In this document: piece after piece, positions 57,296 through 64,000 of the stretch
Position numbering within the stretch: position 1 is the first letter of the stretch
Layout: every line of letters begins with the position of its first letter
Source: Pseudomonas asiatica
Lineage (GTDB): Bacteria > Pseudomonadota > Gammaproteobacteria > Pseudomonadales > Pseudomonadaceae
Reading direction: 5' to 3'
Assembly (NCBI RefSeq): GCF_040214835.1
Contig: NZ_CP157874.1
Coordinates: forward strand, 5,544,501 to 5,608,500
DNA: 64,000 nucleotides
Notes under the pieces: generated by a model
Told to the model about the DNA's origin: nothing
The model's database searches: none
What the model saw: only the letters and a program-made list of their open reading frames with translations
Translations under genes and position numbers: made by a program

Positions 57296-58111
57296 ATGCA
57301 AAGACACTTCATCGAAATCGACGGCGCCCGCATGAGCTACATCGATCAGGGCCAGGGTTTCCCGGTCCTGCTCGGCCACAGCTACCTGTGGTCCGCCGAG
57401 ATGTGGCAGCCACAAATCGAAGCCTTGTCAGCACACTTCCGCGTCATCGTCCCCGAGCTGTGGGGCCACGGCGGCTCCGATGCTCCGCCTGCGACCATCG
57501 ACATGGGCGCCCTGGCCCGCCAGCATCTGGCACTGCTGGACGCTCTGGACATTGGCAAATGCCATTTGGTCGGCCTGTCGGTCGGCGGCATGTGGGGCGC
57601 GCAACTGGCCCTGGAACACCCCGAGCGGGTAGACCGCCTGGTGCTGATGGACACTTACCTCGGCGCCGAGCCGGAGGCGACCCGGCTCAAGTACTTCGGC
57701 CTGCTCGACGCCGCCAGTGCTGCGGGGCTGTTCCCGGAGCCATTGTTGGATATCGTCGTGCCGATCTTCTTCCATGCAGGCGGGCAGACTGTGCCGGAAG
57801 TGCGCGAAGGCTTCCGCGCAGCATTGAAGGCGAGCAGCGCCGAGGTGATTCGGCACAGTTTCGATCCGATGGGGCGGGTGATCTTTGGCCGGCCAGACCT
57901 GTTGTCGCGGCTGGGAGAACTGGCCAGTGAGCGGACCATCGTTGTCTGCGGCGACCAGGACATTCCGCGGCCGCCGGAAGAGTCCAATGAAATGGCGCGG
58001 ATCATTGGCTGCCTGGCAGCGCAGATTCCGTTTGCGGGGCATATCTCCAGCCTGGAGAATCCGCGGGTAGTAAATGAGTTCCTGTTGAATTGGCTGCCGC
58101 GTAACCAGTGA
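57296..58111 (+). CDS. Alpha/beta hydrolase
   Basis: A 271-residue alpha/beta hydrolase with LLGHSYLWSAEMWQPQ, the nucleophile elbow GLSVGGMWGAQLAL (GxSxGG), the acid in VVCGDQDIPRPPEE and the His in FAGHISSLENP. The SYLWSAEMW segment resembles esterases and the AidH type of acyl-homoserine lactonase. The function cannot be fixed by eye. The ribosome site is weak. Confidence 0.85.
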   Translation: MQRHFIEIDGARMSYIDQGQGFPVLLGHSYLWSAEMWQPQIEALSAHFRVIVPELWGHGGSDAPPATIDMGALARQHLALLDALDIGKCHLVGLSVGGMWGAQLALEHPERVDRLVLMDTYLGAEPEATRLKYFGLLDAASAAGLFPEPLLDIVVPIFFHAGGQTVPEVREGFRAALKASSAEVIRHSFDPMGRVIFGRPDLLSRLGELASERTIVVCGDQDIPRPPEESNEMARIIGCLAAQIPFAGHISSLENPRVVNEFLLNWLPRNQ

Positions 58112-58118
58112 GATTGCC

Positions 58119-58222
58119 GGGGCTGCTTTGCAGCCCTTGTGGGAGCGGGTTCACCCGCGAAGCAGGCAACGCGGTGTATGGCACCGGCTTCGCCGGTGTT
58201 CGCGGGTGAACCCGCTCCCACA
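58119..58222. repeat. Mosaic repeat: GGGCTGC hairpin plus compound REP palindrome
   Basis: A hairpin GGGGCTGCTTTGCAGCCC (58119-58136), usually the edge of the GGCCTTGTGTCGCGA family, is joined to a REP palindrome (58138-58222) with CGGGTTCACCCG arms and a central CACCGGCTTCGCCGGTG. So two families meet at one locus, between convergent genes. Confidence 0.85.
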
Positions 58223-58240
58223 ACGGCCTCATTTACCCGA

Positions 58241-59113
58241 CTAACCCTGCCACTTGCCCCCTTCCACAATCACGCTTTCCGGCTTGGTGTCATCGCTCAG
58301 TTCCTTGCGCACATACTGGTCATACAGCTTCAGCAGAAACTTCTCCTCCCCCAGCTTGGCCAGCTCGGCATTCACCCAGTCACGCAGCTCGGTGTTGCCC
58401 TTCTTAACCGCCGGTGCAATCGGTGCCTCGTCACCCAGCAGCTCAGGCAGCACGCGGTACCCCGGGTTCTGCTTGGCCCAGCTGAACAGAATCAGGTTGT
58501 CCTGCGCATAGGCATCGCCACGCCCGGTGGCCAGCGCCTGCAGCGACTCGCTGTTCTTCTCGAACTTGAGCAGTTTCCAGTCCGGGTGGTTCTTGGTCAG
58601 CCAGATATCAGCGGTAGTGCCGGTGGTGACGATGATGGTCTTGTCGGCCAGGTCGTCGAGCTTCTGCACCGGGCTGCCATCCGCGACGATGGCCTGCACG
58701 GCAACGCGCAGGTTGGGGTTGGTGAAGTCCACCGCTTCCTTGCGCTCCGGGGTCACGGTCATGTTGGCGAGGATCAGGTCGACCTTGTCGCTCTGCAGGA
58801 ACGGGATACGGCTGGCCGGCTCCACGGCAACGAACTCGACCTTGTTTTCATCACCCAGCAGGTCCTTGGCCAGGCGCCGGCCGATATCGGTGTCAAAGCC
58901 CACGTAGCGGCCCTGCTCATCGACGAAACCGAACGGTGGCTTGTCGGTGAACACCCCGACAATCAGCTTGTCGCGGGCCTTGATGGTTTCCAGGTAGCTG
59001 GTGGCCGGCGAGGCCGCCGCGGGCTTGGGTGGTTCTTCAGCCTTGTTGCAGCCGGCCAGCAAGGCCAGGCCGAACAACGGCGCCAGCAGTTTGGTGAAGT
59101 TGGCAGTTTTCAT
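58241..59113 (-). CDS. Polar amino-acid ABC transporter, substrate-binding lipoprotein
   Basis: A 290-residue family-3 binding protein with a lipobox (GLALLAGC, Cys22), then DKLIVGVFTDKPPFGFVDEQ, DKVDLILANMTVTPERKEAV and VVTTGTTADIWL. It resembles PEB1/cystine/glutamate-type binding proteins, but the substrate is not settled. Four genes (permease, permease, ATPase, this) overlap end to start on the minus strand as one operon. Confidence 0.87.
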   Translation of the reverse strand: MKTANFTKLLAPLFGLALLAGCNKAEEPPKPAAASPATSYLETIKARDKLIVGVFTDKPPFGFVDEQGRYVGFDTDIGRRLAKDLLGDENKVEFVAVEPASRIPFLQSDKVDLILANMTVTPERKEAVDFTNPNLRVAVQAIVADGSPVQKLDDLADKTIIVTTGTTADIWLTKNHPDWKLLKFEKNSESLQALATGRGDAYAQDNLILFSWAKQNPGYRVLPELLGDEAPIAPAVKKGNTELRDWVNAELAKLGEEKFLLKLYDQYVRKELSDDTKPESVIVEGGKWQG

Positions 59114-59883
59114 GACAGTTCCTTGTGCAGTGTCTTCGGCAGGCTTTCTACGAAGGAGAATTTCTCCAGGAACTGCTGCGCGCGTGCGGTCCGCGGTCGT
59201 GTGAAGAAGCTCTCGGGGTCGCCCTGTTCAAGGATCCTGCCGGCCTCCATGAACACGATGCGGTCGGCCACCGCGCGAGCGAAGGCCATTTCGTGGGTAA
59301 CGATGAGCAAGGTCATGCCGTCGCGGGCCAGGCCCTGGATCACCTGCAGCACCTCCTTGACCATTTCCGGGTCGAGGGCTGCGGTAACCTCGTCGAACAG
59401 CATCACCTCGGGGTTCATGCACAGCGAACGCACGATGGCGATGCGCTGTTGCTGGCCCCCGGACAACTGCCGGGGAAAGGCGTCGCGCTTGTCCAGCAGG
59501 CCGACCCGCGCCAGCAGCGCCTCGGCCTGGGCCTGGGCTTCGGCGCGCTCGCGCCTTTGTACCTTGAGCGGGCCAAGCAGCAGGTTGTCGATCACGCTCA
59601 TGTGGCCGAACAGGTGATAGCTCTGGAACACCATGCCGACCCGCTGGCGGATCTCGCGCCAATCGGTGCGCGGGTCGAGCAGCTCCTGCCCGGCCAGGCG
59701 CAGGTGGCCGCCGTGGGCCTGCTCCAGGCCGTTGAGGCAGCGCAGCAGCGTGCTTTTGCCACAACCGCTGGGGCCGAGGATGACTACCACCTCGCCGGCC
59801 GCCACCTGGAGGTCGACGTCCTTGAGCACCTGGTGCTCGCCAAAGAACTTGTTGAAACCCTGGAATTCGATCAATGCGCTCAT
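59110..59883 (-). CDS. Polar amino-acid ABC transporter, ATP-binding protein
   Basis: A 257-residue ATPase: Walker A LGPSGCGKSTLLRCLNG, signature LSGGQQQRIAIVRSLCM, Walker B VMLFDEVTAALD and switch His VTHEMAFARAVAD. It starts at MSALIEFQGF (59883), overlapping the permease stop by four bases, and its stop overlaps the binding-protein start by four bases. The frame is open much further upstream but only within the permease genes. Confidence 0.93.
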   Translation of the reverse strand: MSALIEFQGFNKFFGEHQVLKDVDLQVAAGEVVVILGPSGCGKSTLLRCLNGLEQAHGGHLRLAGQELLDPRTDWREIRQRVGMVFQSYHLFGHMSVIDNLLLGPLKVQRRERAEAQAQAEALLARVGLLDKRDAFPRQLSGGQQQRIAIVRSLCMNPEVMLFDEVTAALDPEMVKEVLQVIQGLARDGMTLLIVTHEMAFARAVADRIVFMEAGRILEQGDPESFFTRPRTARAQQFLEKFSFVESLPKTLHKELS

Positions 59884-60539
59884 GAGTGGGCCCAGCGGCG
59901 TTCCAGCACGCGTGAAGCGGCGGACAGCGGATAGCAGACGATGAAGAAGAACAGGAACAAGGCGCCGTAGATCAGCACCGACTCGTAGGTGCGTTCGATG
60001 ATCTGCTGGCCGGCCTTGATTACCTCGACCACGCCGATCAGCACCGCCAGCGAGCTGGTCTTGATGATCCGCGTGTAGATATTGATGGTCGGCGGGGTCA
60101 TGCGCTTGAGCGCCTGTGGCAACAGCACGTAGCCATACAGCTGCCAGCCGGCCAGGCCGATCGACAACCCCGCCTCGCGCTGGCCGCGCGGCAGCGAGCG
60201 CAACGCGCCACGCACCACCTCGCCCACCTCGCTGGCGCCCCACAGGCCCAGCACCAGCACCGCGCACCAGAAGCTGGGGATGCTCAAGGCCAGGAAGATC
60301 GGCAGGCCGAAGAACACCAGGTACAGCCAGACCAGCACGGGGATGGCACGGAACAGCTCCAGGTACACCTGCAAGGCAATGTTCAGGGCCCGGTTGCCCA
60401 AGGTTGCCAGCACGCCATAAAGCACACCGCCCAGCGTCGCGAAGAGGATGCCCAGTGCAGAGATGGCCAGGGTCTGCGCCGCGCCGCCAGCCAGCTGCGG
60501 CAATGCCTGCAGCAGCAGTTCAGACGCCGAACTGGCCAT
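59880..60539 (-). CDS. Polar amino-acid ABC transporter, permease 2
   Basis: A 219-residue HisM/GlnP-type permease with five membrane segments and the loop REAGLSIGLAGWQLYGYVLL. AGGAGGCT precedes the ATG at 60539. It overlaps permease 1 by 20 bases. Confidence 0.9.
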   Translation of the reverse strand: MASSASELLLQALPQLAGGAAQTLAISALGILFATLGGVLYGVLATLGNRALNIALQVYLELFRAIPVLVWLYLVFFGLPIFLALSIPSFWCAVLVLGLWGASEVGEVVRGALRSLPRGQREAGLSIGLAGWQLYGYVLLPQALKRMTPPTINIYTRIIKTSSLAVLIGVVEVIKAGQQIIERTYESVLIYGALFLFFFIVCYPLSAASRVLERRWAHS

Positions 60540-61185
60540 GTTGCAGCCTCCTTTCGACATAGCGCAGCAGCAACGACAGCGGCAGGAACAGCAGCACACA
60601 GAGCAGGGTCAGCACGGTGAGCATTTCATAGGTCTTGTAGTACAGCGCGATGTAGTTCTTGGTGGTGTAGAGAATTTCCGGCACGGCCACCGCCGACACC
60701 ACGGTGGTTTCCTTGAGCAGGAAGATGAAGTTGGCGAACAGTGCCGGCAGGCTGAGGATGCCGGCCTGGGGCAGCACCACATGACGCAGCAGCTGGCCTT
60801 CGGACAGGCCGATGGAGCGCCCGGACTCCAGCTGGGCACGGGGCACGGCCTCGATGCCGGCACGCAGCACCTCGGTGAGATAGGCACCGCCCATGAAGGT
60901 CATGGTGATGATCGCTGCGGCAAAGCCGGAAATCTTCAGGCCCAGGCTGGGCAAGGCGAAGTAGACGAAAAACAGCTGGATCAGCAGCGGCGTGTTGCGG
61001 GCCAGCTCCACGTAGGTTTTTACCAGGCGCCACAGGTACGGGGTGCGTAATACCAGCAGTGTGGCGTTGACCAGGGCGACCAGCAGCGAGGTGGCGATGG
61101 CGATCAGGCCGACCTGCAGGGTCACGCCCACGGCCTTGAGGAAGGCGGGCAGCGTGCCGAGGATGAATGCGGTGTCGAGGGTCAT
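60520..61185 (-). CDS. Polar amino-acid ABC transporter, permease 1
   Basis: A 221-residue permease with ELARNTPLLIQLFFVYF and the EAA-type loop RAQLESGRSIGLSEGQLLRH. First gene of the operon; start at MTLDTAFILG. Upstream lies an 18-bp perfect inverted repeat and other palindromes. Confidence 0.9.
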   Translation of the reverse strand: MTLDTAFILGTLPAFLKAVGVTLQVGLIAIATSLLVALVNATLLVLRTPYLWRLVKTYVELARNTPLLIQLFFVYFALPSLGLKISGFAAAIITMTFMGGAYLTEVLRAGIEAVPRAQLESGRSIGLSEGQLLRHVVLPQAGILSLPALFANFIFLLKETTVVSAVAVPEILYTTKNYIALYYKTYEMLTVLTLLCVLLFLPLSLLLRYVERRLQHGQFGV

Positions 61186-61236
61186 GGTGAAGCAGGTCTG
61201 CAGGGTGCGCGTGGGCACGATAGCTAGACTCTAATG

Positions 61237-61254
61237 ATCTAAAAACTTTTAGAT
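61237..61254. promoter_or_regulatory. Perfect inverted repeat upstream of the amino-acid transporter
   Basis: ATCTAAAA-AC-TTTTAGAT, eight-base arms and a two-base spacer, 52 bp upstream of the permease 1 start. A further perfect palindrome, ATATGCATAT, is at 61270-61279. The AT-rich location suits an operator or promoter element. Binding protein unknown. Confidence 0.5.
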
Positions 61255-61326
61255 AAATACCTTTGTAGCATATGCATATCACTGAGAGTTCCGCGCTGGA
61301 TGCATGTATTGACGGCACACGCAGGT

Positions 61327-61416
61327 CCTTGTGGGAGCGGGTTTACCCGCGAAGCAGACAACGCGGTGGATGGCACGGGCTTCGCCCGTGTTCGCGGGTA
61401 AACCCGCTCCCACAGG
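61327..61416. repeat. REP-type compound palindrome (central GC hairpin)
   Basis: CTTGTGGGAGCGGGTTTACC and its inverse flank CACGGGCTTCGCCCGTG. Same design as 5266-5356 and 58138-58222. It stands between the metQ terminator and the amino-acid transporter promoter. Confidence 0.88.
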
Positions 61417-61430
61417 TAACTATGCCCACA

Positions 61431-61461
61431 AACAAAAACGCCGACACAAGGGTGTCGGCGT
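61431..61461 (-). terminator. Rho-independent terminator of metQ
   Basis: On the minus strand: stem ACGCCGACAC / GTGTCGGCGT, four-base loop, followed by TTTTTGTTT. It lies 28 bp beyond the metQ stop. Confidence 0.9.
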
Positions 61462-61488
61462 TGGGTCATGCAAGGTAATGCAAGCGCA

Positions 61489-62274
61489 TCAGAACGCCGG
61501 CAGCACCGCACCCTGGTATTTCTTGGCGATGAATTCCTTCACTTCCGGGCTGGTCAGGGCCTTGGCCAGTTTCTGGATGGCTTCGCTGTCCTTGTTGTCC
61601 GGGCGAGCGACCAGGAAGTTCACGTATGGCGAGTCGCTGCCTTCGATTACCAGCGCGTCCTTGGCCGGGTTCAGGCCGGCTTCCAGGGCGTAGTTGGTGT
61701 TGATCATGTCCAGGTCGACCTGGTCCAGCACACGCGGCAGCATGGCCGACTCAAGCTCGCGGAACTTCAGCTTCTTCGGGTTCTCGGCAATGTCCTTGGG
61801 GGTGGCCAGGGCGTTCTTCGGGTCCTTCAGGGTGATCAGGCCAGCCTTCTGCAACAGCAGCAGGGCTCGGCCGCTGTTGCTGCCCTCGTTAGGGATGGCA
61901 ACGGTAGCGCCTTCTTTCAGTTCGCTCAGGCTCTTGACCTTTTTCGAGTAACCACCGAAGGGTTCGACGTGCACGCCGATCACGGTATCCAGGTGGGTGC
62001 CCTTGCCTTCGTTGAAGTTCTGCAGGTACGGCAGGGTCTGGAAGTAGTTGGCGTCCAGGCGCTTCTGGTCAACCTGCACGTTCGGCTGCACGTAATCGGT
62101 GAAGACCTTGATCTGCAGGTCCACACCTTCCTTGGCCAGGGTCGGCTTGATCAGCTCGAGGATTTCGGCGTGCGGTACCGGGGTGGCGGCAACCACCAGT
62201 TTCTCGGCGGCGGCAGCCAGGCCGGCAAACGACAGGGCAGCAGCCAGGGCAGTGGTCAGCAGGGTCTTCTTCAT
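61489..62274 (-). CDS. metQ: MetQ/NlpA family substrate-binding protein
   Basis: A 261-residue periplasmic protein with a signal peptide (MKKTLLTTALAAALSFAGLA) and no clear lipobox Cys, unlike most MetQ. Family blocks: LVVAATPVPHAEILELIKP, QIKVFTDYVQPNVQVDQKRL, IPNEGSNSGRALLLLQKAGL and AMLPRVLDQVDL. It probably binds methionine or a derivative. No metN or metI adjoins, so it must use a transporter coded elsewhere. TTATTCC elements lie 96-138 bp upstream of the start. Confidence 0.88.
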   Translation of the reverse strand: MKKTLLTTALAAALSFAGLAAAAEKLVVAATPVPHAEILELIKPTLAKEGVDLQIKVFTDYVQPNVQVDQKRLDANYFQTLPYLQNFNEGKGTHLDTVIGVHVEPFGGYSKKVKSLSELKEGATVAIPNEGSNSGRALLLLQKAGLITLKDPKNALATPKDIAENPKKLKFRELESAMLPRVLDQVDLDMINTNYALEAGLNPAKDALVIEGSDSPYVNFLVARPDNKDSEAIQKLAKALTSPEVKEFIAKKYQGAVLPAF

Positions 62275-62369
62275 GGTGGTCCTTGTTCTGGTTCTGGGCC
62301 ATCGACGATGGCGAATCGGGTGCCCAACCGGTTCACCAGCGGGCGTGAGGCGGACAATACCCAGATTTT

Positions 62370-62412
62370 TTATTCCGTAACAATATCTTTTATTTAGCTT
62401 CTTATTCCAAAA
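62370..62412. promoter_or_regulatory. Two TTATTCC elements upstream of metQ
   Basis: TTATTCCGTAA (62370-62380) and TTATTCCAAAA (62402-62412) on the plus strand, 32 bp apart, in AT-rich DNA upstream of metQ. The first differs by one base from TTATTCCATAA ahead of the cystine symporter gene. A common sulfur regulator is suspected. Confidence 0.4.
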
Positions 62413-62449
62413 ACAAACTGCCATCAGCCACTTTGCTTATGAGCGATGT

Positions 62450-63280
62450 CTAGCGCGCGGGGTTTGGCAGGTCGAGGTCTTCAGCCAGGATCTCTTCGCC
62501 GTCATTCACCAGCAAGGCGAAGTGGATGACGTTCTCCAGTTCACGGGTGTTGCCGGGCCAGGGGTGTGCTTCCAGCACCTGCTGCGCCGCCTCGCTCACC
62601 AGCGGCACAGGCCGTTGCAGGCGCACGCTGTAGATGCCCACGAAGTACTCGGCCAACGGCAGGATATCGCCCGGCCGCTCGCGCAGTGGCGGCAGCTCCA
62701 GCGCCCCCTCGCGCAGGTATTGATACAGGCGCTCGTTGAAGCGCCCCGCGCGCACCACCCGCGCTAGGTCGATACTGGTAGCGGCCACAAGGCGCACGTC
62801 CACCGGTTGCGGCTGCTGCGCGCCCACCCGGGTAACCTCGCGGTTTTCCAGGGCGGCCAGCAGCTTGCCCTGGATGGCCAGCGGCAAGTCGGCGATCTCG
62901 TCCAGGTACAACGTGCCGCCGTTGGCCGAGCCGAACCAGCCGGCACGGCTGCTGGCTGTGCCGCCCTGGCTGCCGGCACTGTAGCCGAACAGCTCGGCAT
63001 CGGCGTAGGTGGGGCTGATGGCAGCGCAGTTGACCGACACGAACAACCCGCTGCGGTCACTGGCACGGTGGATCTGCCGAGCCAGCAGTTCCTTGCCGGT
63101 ACCGGTTTCGCCACGGATCAGGACTGGCAAGGGTTGTGGCGCCAGGTGCTCGAGCTCCTCGCGCAGCTGCTGCGAACGTGGGTCGATGAACACCAGCGCC
63201 TTGGCGCGGATGCTCAACGGGCTCTTGTCCAGCTCAGGGAAGGTCAGCAACGGCTGGCCAAAAGGGTTTTGAAAAGTCAT
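62450..63280 (-). CDS. Sigma-54-type AAA+ protein lacking GAFTGA and HTH (SfnR-like)
   Basis: A 276-residue protein consisting of one AAA+ domain: Walker A RGETGTGKELLARQ (near residues 57-70), Walker B GGTLYLDEIADL (121-132) and arginine region PPLRERPGD. In the place of the sigma-54-contact loop GAFTGA it reads GSQGGT (residues 103-108, within LFGYSAGSQGGTASSRAGWF). It ends soon after WPGNTRELENVIHF with no Fis-type HTH. SfnR-type regulators of sulfur metabolism are the nearest kind I know. It lies between metQ and the RBBP9-type gene, all on the minus strand. Role uncertain. Confidence 0.82.
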   Translation of the reverse strand: MTFQNPFGQPLLTFPELDKSPLSIRAKALVFIDPRSQQLREELEHLAPQPLPVLIRGETGTGKELLARQIHRASDRSGLFVSVNCAAISPTYADAELFGYSAGSQGGTASSRAGWFGSANGGTLYLDEIADLPLAIQGKLLAALENREVTRVGAQQPQPVDVRLVAATSIDLARVVRAGRFNERLYQYLREGALELPPLRERPGDILPLAEYFVGIYSVRLQRPVPLVSEAAQQVLEAHPWPGNTRELENVIHFALLVNDGEEILAEDLDLPNPAR

Positions 63281-63344
63281 GACAAACTCCCGCCCCAGGC
63301 CTTCAATGGCCGGGCGTCAGGCAAACGGTAAACAGTAAGGGCGA

Positions 63345-63926
63345 TCAGGCGCGGCGCAGTGCGCGCTGCTCGACCCGGCTCTGCAAGCGATACAAGTAGG
63401 CGAAACCCTGTTCCCAGCGCTCATGGCCGGACTTGACGTTGATGTGCCCGGCGTTGGTCAGCAGCCCTGCTTCGGCGCCCCAGACCTGGGCCAGGTACAG
63501 CGCCCTTGGCACGCTTACGGCCGGGTCGTTGTCCGAGCTGACCACCTGGCTGGGGAATGGCAGTGCTTCGGTCGGGATCGGCGCGAAGTTGCGCAGAGCC
63601 GGCGCGCAGGTTGGCCGCTCCACGTCAGCGGGCGCCACCAGCAGCGCGCCACGTACCCGCCGCAGCAGGGCCGGGCTGGCTTGCGCGGCCCAATGAGCGA
63701 CGGTTATGCAGCCCAGGCTATGGGCAATCAGAATCACCGGCGAGCGCTCGGCGGCAATCGCCTGCTCCAGTGCCTGCACCCAGTCCTTACGTTGCGGGGT
63801 AAGCCAGTCGTGCTGCTCGACCCGGGCACTGTTGGGCAGGGTGCGCTGCCAGTGACTTTGCCAATGGTTGTCTGGCGATCCTTGCCAGCCCGGCACAATC
63901 AGGTAACGAATCGACTCATTGCGCAT
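63345..63926 (-). CDS. RBBP9/YdeN family serine hydrolase
   Basis: A 193-residue small alpha/beta hydrolase: YLIVPGWQGSPDNHWQSHW, nucleophile elbow LIAHSLGCITVAHWA, the acid in VVSSDNDPAVS and the His in NAGHINVKSGHERW. YdeN/RBBP9 proteins are serine hydrolases of unknown substrate. CTGGAGGCG precedes the start. The 74 bp to the window end hold no gene start that I can support. Confidence 0.92.
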   Translation of the reverse strand: MRNESIRYLIVPGWQGSPDNHWQSHWQRTLPNSARVEQHDWLTPQRKDWVQALEQAIAAERSPVILIAHSLGCITVAHWAAQASPALLRRVRGALLVAPADVERPTCAPALRNFAPIPTEALPFPSQVVSSDNDPAVSVPRALYLAQVWGAEAGLLTNAGHINVKSGHERWEQGFAYLYRLQSRVEQRALRRA

Positions 63927-64000
63927 GGGGACGCCTCCAGTGAGTTTGCGTGCTTGGAGACAAGTATAGGGAGGGAGTTATATCAGTAAAGGAATAAGAA

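Noticed and set aside
54731-57415. 894-codon minus-strand frame across the penicillin-acylase gene
   Set aside because: Shadow frame; the plus strand holds a full Ntn-hydrolase with signal sequence and nucleophile motif.
62395-62440. Sigma-54 promoter (TGGCAG ... TTTTG on the minus strand) in front of metQ
   Set aside because: The -12 GC is missing and the spacing is off; the similarity is to one half only.

Overview
The window is chromosomal DNA of a Pseudomonas, most likely of the P. putida group. The evidence is the high GC content, Pseudomonas-type proteins throughout (PchP, a 147-residue CadR, the long 323-residue ThyA, PtsP, RppH), a gene order I recall from P. putida chromosomes (calB-coaD-fdxA-mutM-ilvD; cadA/cadR-thyA-lgt-ptsP-rppH-ilvA-rpiA-serA), and many short palindromic REP elements with cores such as CGGGTTTACCCG. 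I see no rRNA, tRNA, insertion sequence, prophage or CRISPR. It is mostly core genome with accessory touches.

Layout. 1-5.2 kb: the end of one M16 peptidase gene, rsmD, a second complete M16 pair (one catalytic, one non-catalytic subunit) and a YheT-type hydrolase. 5.4-10.7 kb: a sulfurtransferase, then a TetR regulator divergent from an aldehyde dehydrogenase / Tat lipoprotein / GMC oxidoreductase operon. 10.8-17.5 kb: coaD, ferredoxin, mutM, an HDOD protein, a PfpI protein, rlmI and ilvD. 17.6-18.3 kb: an array of eight identical 73-bp REP-derived tandem repeats between the 3' ends of ilvD and pchP. 18.3-24.4 kb: phosphorylcholine phosphatase, a cystine symporter, folA and a DUF2868/DUF3482 membrane-GTPase pair. 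24.5-30.1 kb: a phosphonate cluster with a PhnZ-like HD oxygenase, a 2-aminoethylphosphonate ABC transporter and a LysR regulator. 30.1-32.9 kb: cadA/cadR with a clear MerR-type operator. 33-45 kb: thyA, lgt, a TauE-type permease, an NRDE protein, ptsP-rppH, a HAD phosphatase, ilvA, rpiA and two tandem SdiA-regulated-type proteins. 45.4-49 kb: a fumarylacetoacetase-family gene and a D-2-hydroxyglutarate dehydrogenase divergent from serA. 49-58 kb: small exported, oxygenase and hydrolase genes, including a penicillin-acylase family protein next to an alpha/beta hydrolase. 58-64 kb: a polar amino-acid ABC transporter, MetQ, an unusual sigma-54-type AAA+ protein and an RBBP9-type hydrolase, all on the minus strand.

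Themes. Several units concern sulfur and amino acids: cystine symporter, MetQ, amino-acid ABC transporter, sulfurtransferase and TauE permease. The tcyP and metQ upstream regions share an almost identical 11-bp motif. SerA and D2HGDH form a divergent metabolic couple for serine synthesis. The phosphonate cluster pairs uptake with a PhnZ-type cleavage enzyme, but no partner PhnY is present here. The items I rate highest are the 73-bp array, the PhnZ-like gene, the AAA+ protein lacking both GAFTGA and a DNA-binding domain, the duplicated M16 heterodimer, the shared tcyP/metQ motif and the internally shortened solute-binding protein.

All assignments rest on reading motifs and on family knowledge. 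No database search was run.
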